A DNA stretch of 64,000 nt, taken from Sphaerolaimus hirsutus. Its lineage: Eukaryota; Nematoda; Chromadorea; Monhysterida; Sphaerolaimidae. The DNA is taken from positions 17,673,504-17,737,503 of the forward strand of contig OZ038460.1 of NCBI GenBank assembly GCA_964036195.1, read 5' to 3'. This document shows, piece by piece, positions 33,976-44,441 of the stretch. Each line of letters starts with the position of its first letter. Positions within the stretch are counted from its first letter, which is position 1. The translations under genes and the position numbers were made by a program. Under the pieces are notes generated by a model. The model was not told the origin of the DNA, did not search any database, and saw only the letters and a list, made by a program, of their open reading frames with translations.

Positions 33976-36303
33976 ATTCACTGATGGGTTTGTCGCGGAC
34001 GCAAGAAGGTATTGCCTGATTATAATGTATAATACAAAAAAAAGATAAACATTCTACCGTATTTCCTCGATTTACCCCCCTCGAGATACCCCACCTCGAA
34101 ATACCCCCCTCAAAATGGACATTATGAGTTTATAGCCCCCCAAAAATAGTGTATAGAGAACGTAAATGACAAAAGCTACTGTTTGTGATCTGGGAAACGC
34201 AGAACACACATTAAAAACAATGAATGTCTATGTGTGAATAGCATTGAAAAATTTTCTGGGAGATTTTTATCAAAAAATTTCAGAAAATCTCAGAAAATAT
34301 AAGATTTTCTGAGATTTATATTTTTTCCATGATTTTCCAGAGAGGTTTAATAATATTTTCTTCTGATTGAGAAAATCTCTCGAGAAAATCTCTCTATATT
34401 TGCTTACTTTCACCTTCAAATTCACAGTTCATGTGCTTTTTTTTGTCAATTTTCACACATTTGAATGGTTCCAACACCTTAAAATATCGATTGAATCATA
34501 CGTTAAGTTGAGAGATTTTATGTGATTTTTTTAACTGCAAGAGATTTTCTCAGAGATTTAATTATATTTTTGAAAATGACCCAAGAGATTAAATTATATT
34601 TTTTCTTGGAATATTTTCTGAGATAATAATTAATTATATTTTCTCAAAATTGGTCTTTTTTTCAATGCTAACCGTCATTCAATGAACTGTCTGTGATGTA
34701 ACACTTTGAAAAACCTTGGCAGAACTTGAAAAAGTTTGGCTGAAAAGTTGAACTGTCGAGTTGCGATTACAGCTTGGGCGTAAAATCAACCGGGCGTAAA
34801 ATTGATTACCCCACCTCGAAATAGCTCCCTCAAAATGGACACTATGAGTTTATAGCCCCCCCCCCCCAAAAAATAGTGTATAGAGAACGTAAATGACAAA
34901 AGCTACTGTTTGTGATCTGGGAAACGCAGAACACACATTAAAAACAATGAATGTCTATGTGTGAATAGCATTGAAAATATTTCTGGGAGACTTTTATTTA
35001 AAAAATCTCAGAAAATCTCAGAAAATATAAGATTTTCTGAAATTTATATTTTTTCCATGATTTTCCAGAGAGATTTAATAATATTTACTTCTGATTGAGA
35101 AAATCTCTCACGCCCATTGAATTAATTTTACGCCCAAAAATCAATTTTACGCCCGGTCGATTTTACGCCCAAGCTGTAATCGCAGCATAACAGAGGCCGC
35201 TTCCACACACTTCTCGAACATTTTTCTCGCAGTGATTGACGCTTGGGGCCACAACGGCGAAAAGCACCATGACAGTGTGGACTTTCGACGCCGCTTGGCA
35301 TTATATGACACCAAGAAAAAAAGCCTGGTGCTCTTCCCTCGTGGTGCATAGAAAAGCAATGTTCAAATGTGAATTATCCGAAAACGATCAGCTGAGAATA
35401 TACAATTTATTCAATATTTTAAGAATGGGTGCTACCGTTTTTCTTCTAATAGAAGGGCGCCCTTCTATTTTTTGTCAACTTTTTACCTGCCCTTCTATTG
35501 GAGACTGCTCTTCTATTTTTCGTCAACTTTTCAGGCAAACTTTTTCAAGTTCTGCCAAGGTTTTCAAAGTGTTACATCACAGACAGTTCATTGAATGACG
35601 GTTAGCATTGAAAAAAAGACCAATTTTGAGAAAATATAATTAATTATTATCTCAGAAAATATTCCAAGAAAAAATATAATTTAATCTCTTGGGTCATTTT
35701 CAAAAATATAATTAAATCTCTGAGAAAATCTCTTGCAGTTAAAAAAATCACATAAAATCTCTCAACTTAACGTATGATTCAATCGATATTTTAAGGTGTT
35801 GGAACCATTCAAATGTGTGAAAATTGACAAAAAAAAGCACATGAACTGTGAATTTGAAGGTGAAAGTAAGCAAATATAGAGAGATTTTCTCGAGAGATTT
35901 TCTCAATCAGAAGAAAATATTATTAAACCTCTCTGGAAAATCATGGAAAAAATATAAATCTCAGAAAATCTTATATTTTCTGAGATTTTCTGAAATTTTT
36001 TGATAAAAATCTCCCAGAAAATTTTTCAATGCTATTCACACATAGACATTCATTGTTTTTAATGTGTGTTCTGCGTTTCCCAGATCACAAACAGTAGCTT
36101 TTGTCATTTACGTTCTCTATACACTATTTTTGGGGGGCTATAAACTCATAATGTCCATTTTGAGGGGGGTATTTCGAGGTGGGGTATCTCGAGGGGGGTA
36201 AATCGAGGAAATACGGTAGAATGTTTATCTTTTTTTCTGTATTATACATTATAATCAGGCAATACCTTCTTGCGTCCGCGACAAACCCATCAGTGAATGT
36301 TTT
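33976..36303. repeat. 2.3-kb imperfect palindrome
   Basis: Left arm 33976-34740 and right arm 35540-36303 are inverted copies with very few differences: AAACATTCACTGATGGGTTT / AAACCCATCAGTGAATGTTT at the outside, and TTCAATGCTAACCGTCATTC / GAATGACGGTTAGCATTGAA inside. The 800-bp spacer repeats part of the left arm directly (34795-35110) and holds the coding-like exon 35229-35350. Both arms include P-type MITE tips and sequence that matches the start of duplication copy 2. Confidence 0.85.
35229..35350 (+). CDS. Possible terminal exon VIDAWGHNGEKHH
   Basis: After the acceptor TTTTTCTCGCAG the frame reads VIDAWGHNGEKHHDSVDFRR, then LALYDTKKKSLVLFPRGA and a TAG stop. The duplicated copy at 40273-40380 keeps VIDAW but has small indels that change the frame afterwards, so that copy is probably broken. 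No family recognised; the preceding exon has not been found. Confidence 0.35.
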
Positions 36304-36603
36304 TATTTTTGAGATGGAAACATATCTAATCCAGTAGTGACATCAGATTTACATATAGGTAGTCATACTCGCATTTAATATAGATTTTCTGAATTTCGCA
36401 ATAATCACACGCGAAAAAACTTCACGCGACTTTTCACACGCATTGTTCTTCAGTTAAGACTTTTTTGAATGGGGGGAGACTATTCGAGGGGGGATTTGTG
36501 AAGGGATTCATCAAAATTATCAAGCATATTTCTATCCACTCATACAAGGGGAACTCACACTATGAACAACCATGCCAGAAAGATGCCGTTTTTCTTTTAA
36601 TCA

Positions 36604-37026
36604 TACCGTAAATTCCCTAATAATACGACAGTCGTACTATTTTTTTCAGCACATTTTTAGGTGTCGTACTATTGGAGATGTCGCATTATTAGAGAGTGTC
36701 GCCTTATTGTTTTCGTCAAATCAACAACTTCTCCGCCAGTGAATAGTGGCGGTTGTGAGGCGGCTGGCGCTTTTGTGAACTGCCGAGCGACTCTTGTGAA
36801 CTGCCGCCAGCCGCCGCGTTGTCCAAAAGCGCCGAATCCGCGGCTTCCGCAGATTGCCACATCGTTACGTCGCTTTTTCTTTTTATTTCTCAGGTGTCGC
36901 ACTTTTGAAGAGTGTCGCATGATTGGAGAGTGTCGGATTATTTTCACACAACGTGCCCAAACCTGTCGCACTATTGGTGATGTCGTATTATTGGAGACCT
37001 GTCGCCGAATTAGAAAATTTACGGTA
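36604..37026 (-). mobile_element. Pogo-like MITE, shorter copy
   Basis: TACCGTAAATTCCCTAATAA at the left and AATTTACGGTA at the right; same family as 31591-32211. It keeps the Ser-Gln-rich N-terminal coding part but has lost the helix-turn-helix stretch after SLAEKL. It lies in the MVSP region of duplication copy 2. Confidence 0.65.
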
Positions 37027-37189
37027 CACAACACATTATTTAATCATTTACTTTTTAATTGGAATCATTCAAGGGGGCGGATTATTCGAGTAAATAAGAC
37101 AATTATATACCTCAAAATAACCCAGTCCTATCCAAAAACACTTCAAAAAAAGAAATCAGCTAAAAAATCAAATCAATCAGTCATCAAGA

Positions 37190-37531
37190 TCAAGCAGTGG
37201 ACATTTCCTCCAACTCGTCCACAGGGAAGCACATAAGAGCTTCATCGGGCATATCAGCGAAGTCCTTGTCACCTGGGGGCAGTCCCAGACCCTGTAAAAT
37301 GGCCTGTAAAATGTCAAATTTCATGCAAAGTGTCTAAAGTCATGTAAAATGCACTGGAAAAGGGCAAACGTATGTTTGCCATTTTACCGGGCAGTTAACA
37401 TGAATTTTGACACTTTGCATGACATTTGAACTTTTACAGGGCATTTTACAGGGTCTGAGTTTGCCACCATCTGCTTTCATCGCAGAACCATACATGCAAA
37501 ACAGGTCTGGTTTTTTGATGGGAGACACCAT
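37190..37531 (-). CDS. Small gene MVSP..., paralogue split by an introner
   Basis: On the minus strand, exon 37531-37468 encodes MVSPIKKPDLFCMYGSAMKAD plus one base, and exon 37272-37190 completes GDKDFADMPDEALMCFPVDE..., ending LEEMSTA and TGA. Together 48 residues, in frame. The intron-free paralogue at 28691-28852 reads KADSPGDKELADMPDG at this point, so the intron sits exactly where two residues (SP) differ. Function unknown. Exon conservation with an acidic C-terminus suggests a real coding region rather than chance. Confidence 0.6.
37273..37467 (-). mobile_element. Introner family 1 forming a whole intron
   Basis: Read on the minus strand it starts GTGGCAAACTCAGACCCTGT and ends CAGGGTCTGGGACTGCCCCC plus AG. 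Removing it joins GCA GAT G with GT GAC AAG. The uninterrupted paralogue at 28780 reads GACTCCCCAGGCGACAAGG, so CCCCAGG on the acceptor side was already in the target. Confidence 0.85.
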
Positions 37532-38312
37532 GGTGGATGGATTTGGAGCTGTGCGGGGGGGGGGGCATTTTTGTATGATTAGAATTATGTTTTATTTGGC
37601 AATTTTGGTTCAAAATGGCTTTGGATTAGGCAGTTATGATCTGGTGATCGAGTCAAGAAGGAAGGAAATATATCAAGTTGCGTTTTGCGTATTTTTCTGT
37701 TGGGAGTTTTTGGGAATTTTGGCCAATTTAGACAAAAGAATTTAAAAAATGCTAAAAATACTCTTTGATCAGCTTAACTTAATTACACCTAGTATTGAAG
37801 AATGGGATATTGAGAGAATATTTTTATTTCAACTATAATATAATATCAGAAAATCCTGAAGAAGATATTGTGATATCCAGAAAAATACCAGAGCTTTTAT
37901 TTGAATGCTTTGGATCATGGTTTAGGATTAGAAAAATCTATAAACTTTGGAAATTGTCACATACTTCAAACAGGCTGCACAAACTAATCATATCAACCTT
38001 CAAATCTTTTCAAATTCTAACCAACTTGGTAGGTCGATTTGAAGATGGAAAACTGACTTTTTTCTGCACTGCGAGACGATCGGCAACTGATTGAATATTT
38101 TTTCTCGAAACGGGTGACTTTTACACTTTCTCCTCACAGTTTTGTTACACATCAACTTCAATAACAAAATTCCATTGAAATTTTCGTCTATAGTGGTTTA
38201 ATATTTAAGTCTGCGATGACAAGGTCGTTCAAAGTTTAGTCGGGTGCGTTATGCATAATATGGTGGCAACACTTTTACCGTTCTTGAAGCAGATAGCGCC
38301 ATTGTTCCACTG

Positions 38313-38734
38313 GTGGCAATCCCAAGCCCTGTAATGTGTAAAGTAAGTGTCAAATGTAAAGTCAAATGTCAATTTTCGTGCAAAGTGTCAAATGTAAAGT
38401 AAAGTGTCAATTGAATATCCAAATCTTATTTTTGTATCCAAATATGATGTTTTTGTATCCAAATCTTATATCGAAGAATAAGATTTGGATACAAAAACAT
38501 AAGAGTTGGATACGTAAATCCTAATATTTGTATACACAATTGACAATTAACTTTACATTTGACACTTTGCATGACATTTGACACTTCACTTTTCATTTGA
38601 CTTTACATTTGACACTTTACTTTACATTTGACTTTACATTTGACACTTTGCATGACAATTGACATTTGACTTTGCATTTGACTTTACATTAAACACTTTA
38701 CTCTACACTTTACAGGGCTTGAGACCGCCCACTG
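38313..38734. mobile_element. Introner family 1 copy, non-exonic
   Basis: GTGGCAATCCCAAGCCCTGT to CAGGGCTTGAGACCGCCCAC plus TG. It is flanked by CCACTGGT on both sides (38309-38316 and 38729-38736, overlapping the tips). It carries two subfamily cores, TATCCAAATCTTAT and TTGACTTTACATTTGACACT, so may be a composite. It ends TG, not AG, and no exon adjoins. Confidence 0.75.
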
Positions 38735-39009
38735 GTATATTGTGGTATACCTAATAGGCAAACCGCACGCTAAGCATTTTTCTGAAGGAAACACTCCATC
38801 ATGACATCATCGTTAATAAAATGAAAATTGTTTCAGCAAAAAAAAAAGAAAAAACTTTTTGGGTTCAAAACATTTGTCGCTTGTACGTGACTCCGCCTTT
38901 TTCTTTTAAAAATTTTTTTTGAAGCTGCGTACACATAAGTCTCTTGCTCGCGCATTGTCGACCGAGACATAAATAACTGTGGGCGCATACTGTGCAGTCC
39001 GCCGAGTAT

Positions 39010-40230
39010 ACCACATACACTTATCTTTGCACTGGCAGTGTGCCAAATGTTGCTTAAGAAAGTTGACGTTTACACCGTTCAATCTTTTAAAAGCGACAAA
39101 TCTCTAAAAAAATTTGAAAGTGTTAGGTAATAGTTGGCATGTCGCCAATAAAAATTGTGTTTGCTCAGACTGAATTACATCGCCATTCTTTATCAGGTTT
39201 ATTGGAAACTTTGGTTATTCTTCACATTTAGAATTCAATCTAAATAGTTATCCTTCAATGGTGATTAAATAGATTGAGCAATGGCATTTAGTTATTCAAA
39301 TAATCTTTCATAATTTCTTCTATTCCTAGTCATTTGATATTTCTGCACAATGGTGTCAGCAGCGCCATTTCAAACGCCATAATATTTTCAGGGTATTCCC
39401 ATCACATAATATTCTAGTTAACGTTTCGCGGAGAAGATATTTTTGTCTCTCAATTTGAAGTTTTGTTTTTCTCACGGATTTATGCATTTACGACTTTGCG
39501 TGTCTGCGCCGCCAAATTCGTTAGTTCCTGTTAGGGCATTCAGAAAGTTTGTGGACAGCACACTGCCAGAGATAAACTGGAGGGCACAGTTTACACTCAT
39601 AAACTGGTGGACTGAAAATTAAACTCAAATACATTAAAAGCTGATTTATGAGCACTCAACTTTGAGTTTACTGGTGTAAGTTGTGCACCTTTCTGCTTTC
39701 GTTTTCAGTTTGGACTTAATGTCATAAAAAGTATGACTCATGCAAAAAAGAAAACGTACTGTCTCAGAAATTTTGGAACAAAAGTAGAAAACTTTTGACT
39801 CATGAAAAACAAAATTTATCACCGGCATGAAGTGTAAGGTGGCATTAATGGAAGATGCACTGGGAAAATTGATGGGGGGCCAATATTTATGGTTTTTGGC
39901 TCTGACGCATGTCTCACACAACTAATGCAATATACAATTGAATCGTTTTTATGGTAGTTGTTATAAAGATTTTTCACCGTTTGTATCTTGTAACTAGGTA
40001 GTGATGGAAAAGTGCCAGAAAAAGAGTGAAAGTAAAAGCACTGTTGGCATGAAGACACTTCACTTCGCCGCCGTACGCGCTTCGCGACACTTCACGAATC
40101 ATGCAAAGTATGCTGCAAGGGTTCGTGAAGTGCACTTCACGAATTTTTTTTGTTGTGAAGCCAGGTGATGTGTGTGGAAAACACTTCACTTCAAATCTCG
40201 TGAAGAGCGTGGTAGCATGTGGAAGTGTCT
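39010..40230. other. Duplicated non-coding DNA
   Basis: Pairs with parts of 30620-33340. Also holds a GAAGTGNNCTTCAC-rich inverted repeat at 40050-40260 (CACTTCACTTCGCCGCC, TCGTGAAGTGCACTTCACGA). A TAGTGATGG word at 39996 resembles the family 3 tip. No gene is convincing. Confidence 0.45.
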
Positions 40231-40865
40231 TCACAGAGGCTCTTCGACCCACTTCACGAGCCTATTTTTTGCAGTGATTGACGCTTGGAACCACGTGCTA
40301 AAAACACCATGGCAGTGTGGACTTCTGGCGCTGTTTGACGTTACGACACAAAAAAGCCCTGTGCTCTTGGTGCATAAAAAAGCTATGTTCAAATGTGAAT
40401 TATCCGAAACCGACCAGCTGAGAATATACAGTTTATTAAATAAGAATGGGTGCTATTTATGTAAAAAATACTATCACTTTGTACTCGATCAATAGAAATT
40501 AATATCACGTGAGGTAATGATTGGCATAAATGTATGTATGTCAAGTATAGAATGTAAACATACTACAAAACTTAAGAAACTTTGAAAATTACCAAAATTG
40601 TTTTTTGAACATACAAATGTCTTTTTTGCATGTAAATCAAACCTTTAAAAAATTATTTTTGTAGCATATATATTTACATATTTGGCTCTTACATTTATGT
40701 AGATTCTTTCCAATTTTCAACATCTCATTTTAGCATCGCATCACAATAACATAAATACGTAATTGACAAAATGGCAATATGAATATATATTGGAATGATC
40801 ATTAGTGTGCAAAACGATGAACATAAGCTGTTCGCTTGGAAATTTTCAAAAGAAATTCATATCAT

Positions 40866-41085
40866 CGGGGGTCAAATCCGCGAGTGGAGAAGTAAAAAAA
40901 GTCATTTGAGAAGTGAGGAGTAACATGAGAAGTGAAAGGTAAAATGAAAAATGAGAAGTAAAGCGAGAAGTGAAATGAGAAGTAAAACGAAGTTAAAAAA
41001 ATAAAAAATAAAAAGTAATTTCTCTTCGCTTTCGTCAGATCACTTGCCAATTCACTTGCCGTTTCACTTGGGGGTGCACTGATAT
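40866..41085. mobile_element. Introner family 2 copy, diverged
   Basis: TCAAATCCGCGAGTGGAGAA at the left, GAGAAGTGAAATGAGAAGTA repeats inside, and TTGCCGTTTCACTTGGGGGT at the right resemble family 2 (compare 52848-53092), but the tips are worn. No exon is recognised next to it. Confidence 0.45.
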
Positions 41086-41119
41086 GCACATCTGCCCGTT
41101 ATGTGGCGATTACAGCTCG

Positions 41120-41520
41120 GGCGTAAAATAGACCGGGCATAAAATTGATTTTTGGGCGTAAAATTGATTTACAGATGAATGGATAAAGATATGACGTTGT
41201 AATTTCAGTCAAAGATAGGTTAGATGCAGACGTTTCTTGTGCCCAAAGCTCATCAGTTTTTTTGAATCGTACTGGGAGTTATGAATTTTCGCACAAATTT
41301 TTCCCATTATGCACCGGAATTTTGCGCTCGAATTTTACGCGGGTGTGTATTTTACGTCGGTGAAGTTTGTATTTTCAGTCGGAGTTTTACGCCAAGTAAG
41401 ACGCCGCGTCACGCGCTGGCGTAAAATATACTGTATATGGAAGGAGTTTTACGCTGACTGAGTTTTACGCCCGAGCTGGGGCCACGTTTTTACCGACGTA
41501 AAATCGTGTTACTCTAAGAA
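41120..41520. repeat. GGGCGTAAAATTGATTT-related DNA
   Basis: GGGCATAAAATTGATTTTTG and TTTTACGCC words relate it to 34770-34810, 35110-35175 and to the 18-bp array that follows. No coding sequence. Confidence 0.5.
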
Positions 41521-41524
41521 TTAT

Positions 41525-41935
41525 GTTGGAATTACATTTTACGCTGTGTTGCATTACTCCGGGAAGTATTTTACGCTGGGAAGCATTTTACGCTGGGTTG
41601 CATTACACCGGGAAGCATTTTACGCCGGGAAGCATTTTACGCTGGGTTGCATTACACCGGGAGGTATTTTACGCCGGGAAACATTTTACGCCGGGAAGCA
41701 TTTTACGCCGGGAAGCATTTTACGCCGGGAAGCATTTTACGCTGTGGAGCATTTTATGCTGGGAAGCATTTTACGCCAGGAAGCATTTTACGCTGGGTTG
41801 CATTACGCCGGGAGGTATTTTACGCCGGGAAACATTTTACGCCGGGAAGCATTTTACGCCGGGAAGCATTTTACGCCGGGAAGCATTTCACGCCGGGAAG
41901 CATTTCACACTATGGGTAGGAAATTTACACTGGGA
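41525..41935. repeat. 18-bp tandem array, about 22 units
   Basis: The unit GGGAAGCATTTTACGCCG is repeated with variants (GGGTTGCATTACACCG, GGGAGGTATTTTACGCCG, GGAAACATT). A longer period, ATTACACCGGGAGGTATTTT, occurs about twice. A unit of 18 leaves frames open and gives KHFTPGS peptides that are not genes. Confidence 0.9.
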
Positions 41936-41939
41936 GTAA

Positions 41940-42440
41940 AATTACCAGCACCTGTAATTCACACATACACCACAAGAACTAATTAGTACTGTTAAATTGC
42001 TTCAAATAAAAATCACAGGTGTACACTGCTTGTTTCAACTCCAACTGAGGTATTGTTAAGTGCATACTGCTGTTTGCATAAATCAGCTTATGTACCAACC
42101 ATGGAACAGTTGATGGAAAATTTTCAGGTTATATTGAGAGTATACTGCATTAGATAAATGTTTAATGTATTTATTAAATGTTACATAAACTACAATTTAA
42201 ACTCTGTTGTATAAAATCTGTTATATAAAATTATTTAAATGATTGATTGTGTTAATTTAGAACATATATGTGTTAACGTGAAGTCAAGTTGAAGTGTTCA
42301 CGTTTATTCGGCTGTCGCATCGTGCTGATTACTCGAATGTTACATTTAAATAGATCAGATCAAGGAAGATTCATATCGAGAAGCGATATCACTCAACATG
42401 GGATTAACACATTCAACCCTTAAATTTTCAAAAATGACTT
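41940..42440. other. No gene seen
   Basis: AT-rich DNA between the 18-bp array and the minus-strand gene. No repeat partner or exon was found. Confidence 0.4.
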
Positions 42441-42547
42441 TTAATCCGAATTATCAGACTCTCCGCCCGGCGGTGCCTCCATGGCAGTGGTGCAGGCGCG
42501 GCCGTTGTCGCCATCGTCGTTGGAGCGGCTGTTCTGCTGGGGAAGAT
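42441..42547 (-). CDS. Acidic C-terminal exon, unassigned
   Basis: After the minus-strand acceptor CTTTCTCTCGTAG the frame reads LPQQNSRSNDDGDNGRACTT, then AMEAPPGGESDNSD and TAA. GC-rich third positions support coding. It needs an upstream exon ending with one extra base; no such donor fits the neighbouring gene, which has its own stop and AATAAA signal. It could be an alternative last exon of that gene. Confidence 0.4.
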
Positions 42548-42764
42548 CTACGAGAGAAAGGAGAGATTGTTTGAAAACACTAGAATTAGGTAATCAGTGA
42601 GGAAGGAGCTATGACAACTGTGACACACAAAATAAAGTTTAGAATGGAATTTTGTAAAATTGTGTAATTTTTAAATGAAATAGTTTTATGGTTGTGTCAC
42701 TTTATTTTGAAAATGAAGAGTCGAACCCTGAAAACAGTATTGAAACAATGTTTTTTAAACGAAT

Positions 42765-44063
42765 CTAACTGCTTAATGGAGACAATGGTGCATCGGGCAT
42801 TTGGCCCAGAAAACTCGAAACATTCCCCATAGTGTGGTCCCCTGCATCTGGTATTTCGGAACCCAAAAAATTTGCAATGTTTGCATTGGTTTCATCTCCA
42901 GCATTTGGCAATGTGAAGACCGTTTGACCTCCAGTTTTTATGTTCATTTTCGTCATCTTGTTTACTACTGATGTTCCCGTAGTGTTTGCCATGGATGTCT
43001 GCATTTTCTCCTCAATGCGTCGGGTTGCCTCCTGAATTGCCTTTTCAAACAAATCGGGATTTCGGGACCCATTTCCATCTTGAGTTGTGTTGGACGGGGA
43101 CGGTGTGGATGACGCCAGGGGTGCCCTGTCCAGTCCTTTCAGCTGAAAGTATTAATGCTTGATTGAATGTTTTATTGATCACTATGAATTTGATGTTCCA
43201 TAGAAGATACGACATTTATGTAAGTTTTGTATTCAGATTTTCCAGATTCAGATATTCAGATTCAGAAAGCATGAAAAATTTGATGGGTTTTATGGAAAAT
43301 TTGATGGGTATGTAGTAGATTTTACGTCCAAATTTTGTGTATCTAACATTCGTGACATTTTCTGCCCAAAATTTCCCCCTTGGGTATCCCTTAGGGGCTG
43401 TGCGACCCGCGCCCCTATTTCCCCGATGATACGGCCTAGGGCGGTGATCGTGGTAGCGGCCTCTGGGGTGTCTGAATTGGCCTTCTTCATTCCGGTGAAC
43501 TAGTTCCCCGGAGATGGGTGCTTTTTTCAGTTGGTCCGTCTTGGTTAGATAGTCCAGAACCCCTTTTTGTGTCTCCGGCAGGTGGTCGGTTACTCCAAAG
43601 TCCTTTAACTGTTGTAGTGCTTTGCAATGCAACACCTGTGTTATTAGTTATTACATATCCATTTTGTTTTAAATTCAACCATTGTTTTATAAAATTTTTT
43701 CGGTTTTTTTTAGAAATTAATATTGGGTATTTATGTACTACAAGGTGTTGGTGGTGAATTCAACACAAAGTTAGAGACATTGGAAATCATGTGTTGACAC
43801 ATGTGTTCTATTTTTCTTCCCATTAATTTTCTTCATTCAATTAATTTATGCAATAACTGGCAACTTGAGTTAGTGACCTGTAACTCTGCGTATTTCTGGG
43901 TCAATTCTCGGTAATCTTGTTCCGTTTTTGACACCGCGTTGGCTAGCCCTTCCAAGTGTGCCGTGCAAATGGTGCAGCGACGCAGAAAATTTGCATGGTA
44001 GCCGCAAAAACCCTGGAACAGCTTTTTCAATAGTTCGGTGGCTACTCGGCAGGCTGCGAACAT
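42765..44063 (-). CDS. Unknown three-exon gene, 283 aa
   Basis: Exon 1 44063-43878 (MFAACRVATELLKKLFQGFC..., with a Cys-rich stretch FLRRCTICTAHLE), exon 2 43635-43348 and exon 3 43142-42765 join in phase 0 at both junctions. Exon 2 carries an Arg/Gly/His/Tyr-rich segment (PRGRYHDHRPRPYHRGNRG), an RNA-binding-like composition; exon 3 begins with a Ser/Pro linker, then a helix (EKAIQEATRRIEEKMQTS) and a twice-repeated motif NIANFLGSEIPDA / NVSSFLGQMPDA. Donors are GTCACT and GTTAGA; acceptors TAACACAG and ACTTTCAG. An AATAAA signal lies about 60 bp after the stop (42706-42701). It faces the 377-aa gene across 378 bp, which may be a shared promoter. I recognise no family; the function is unknown. 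Confidence 0.75.
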
Positions 44064-44441
44064 GTTGATGGTGTTTTGTCGATTTGCTGGGCTTTTCGGT
44101 GTTCCCAGTTCATTTTCTGTTGTTTAAATACGATATTCGTGGAAAGAATATCTCGTTTGTATTTCCCGGATATGTGTTCGAATTTTTCTGGCGTATCCAA
44201 TACCCATTTTGGCACGAAAATAAAAAAAAATTCGAAATTCTTCTGACCATTTGCTGTCACGTTTGTTGGAACGCCGCCAACTTTTCGAACCGTGTTTGCA
44301 CTGATGTAAGCTACATTTTTCTGTTCGAATTTCGAATGAGATAACTTTTACACCGATGAACTTTGAAAGCTATTTGAAATATTATGCGATGTGCGTGCGC
44401 GGCAATGTTTATTACAACATAAATGTTTTCTCATTTTCAGA
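44064..44441. promoter_or_regulatory. Likely bidirectional promoter region
   Basis: 378 bp separate the two divergent start codons and no transposon is visible in it. A pyrimidine-rich TTTTCTCATTTTCAG directly before the + strand ATG suggests a 5' UTR intron. No TATA box could be assigned with confidence. The promoter role is inferred from the gene arrangement only. Confidence 0.45.

Larger units (their letters stand above)
28130..35430. repeat. Segmental duplication, copy 1
   Basis: Segments of this block recur in the same order at 36260-40460: AATACCTTCTTGCGTCCGC (28142/36267), the MVSP exon (28691/37190), AGGAAGGAAA with TTGCGTTTTGCGTATTTTT (29723/37659), TTTGCACTGGCAGTGTGCC (30656/39021), TTTCTCACGGATTTATGCAT (31463/39469), TTTTGAGTTTACTGGTGTAA (33050/39660) and GCAGTGATTGACGCTTGG (35228/40273). 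Different transposons have inserted in the two copies, so they are old. Confidence 0.8.
36260..40460. repeat. Segmental duplication, copy 2
   Basis: Colinear with 28130-35430 (anchors listed there). Insertions specific to this copy are the introner at 37273-37467 and the family 1 element at 38313-38734. Copy 1 has instead the family T element at 29211-29693. Confidence 0.8.

Noticed and set aside
41523-41986. ORFs with KHFTPGSILRREAF repeats
   Set aside because: Translation of the 18-bp tandem array in open frames.
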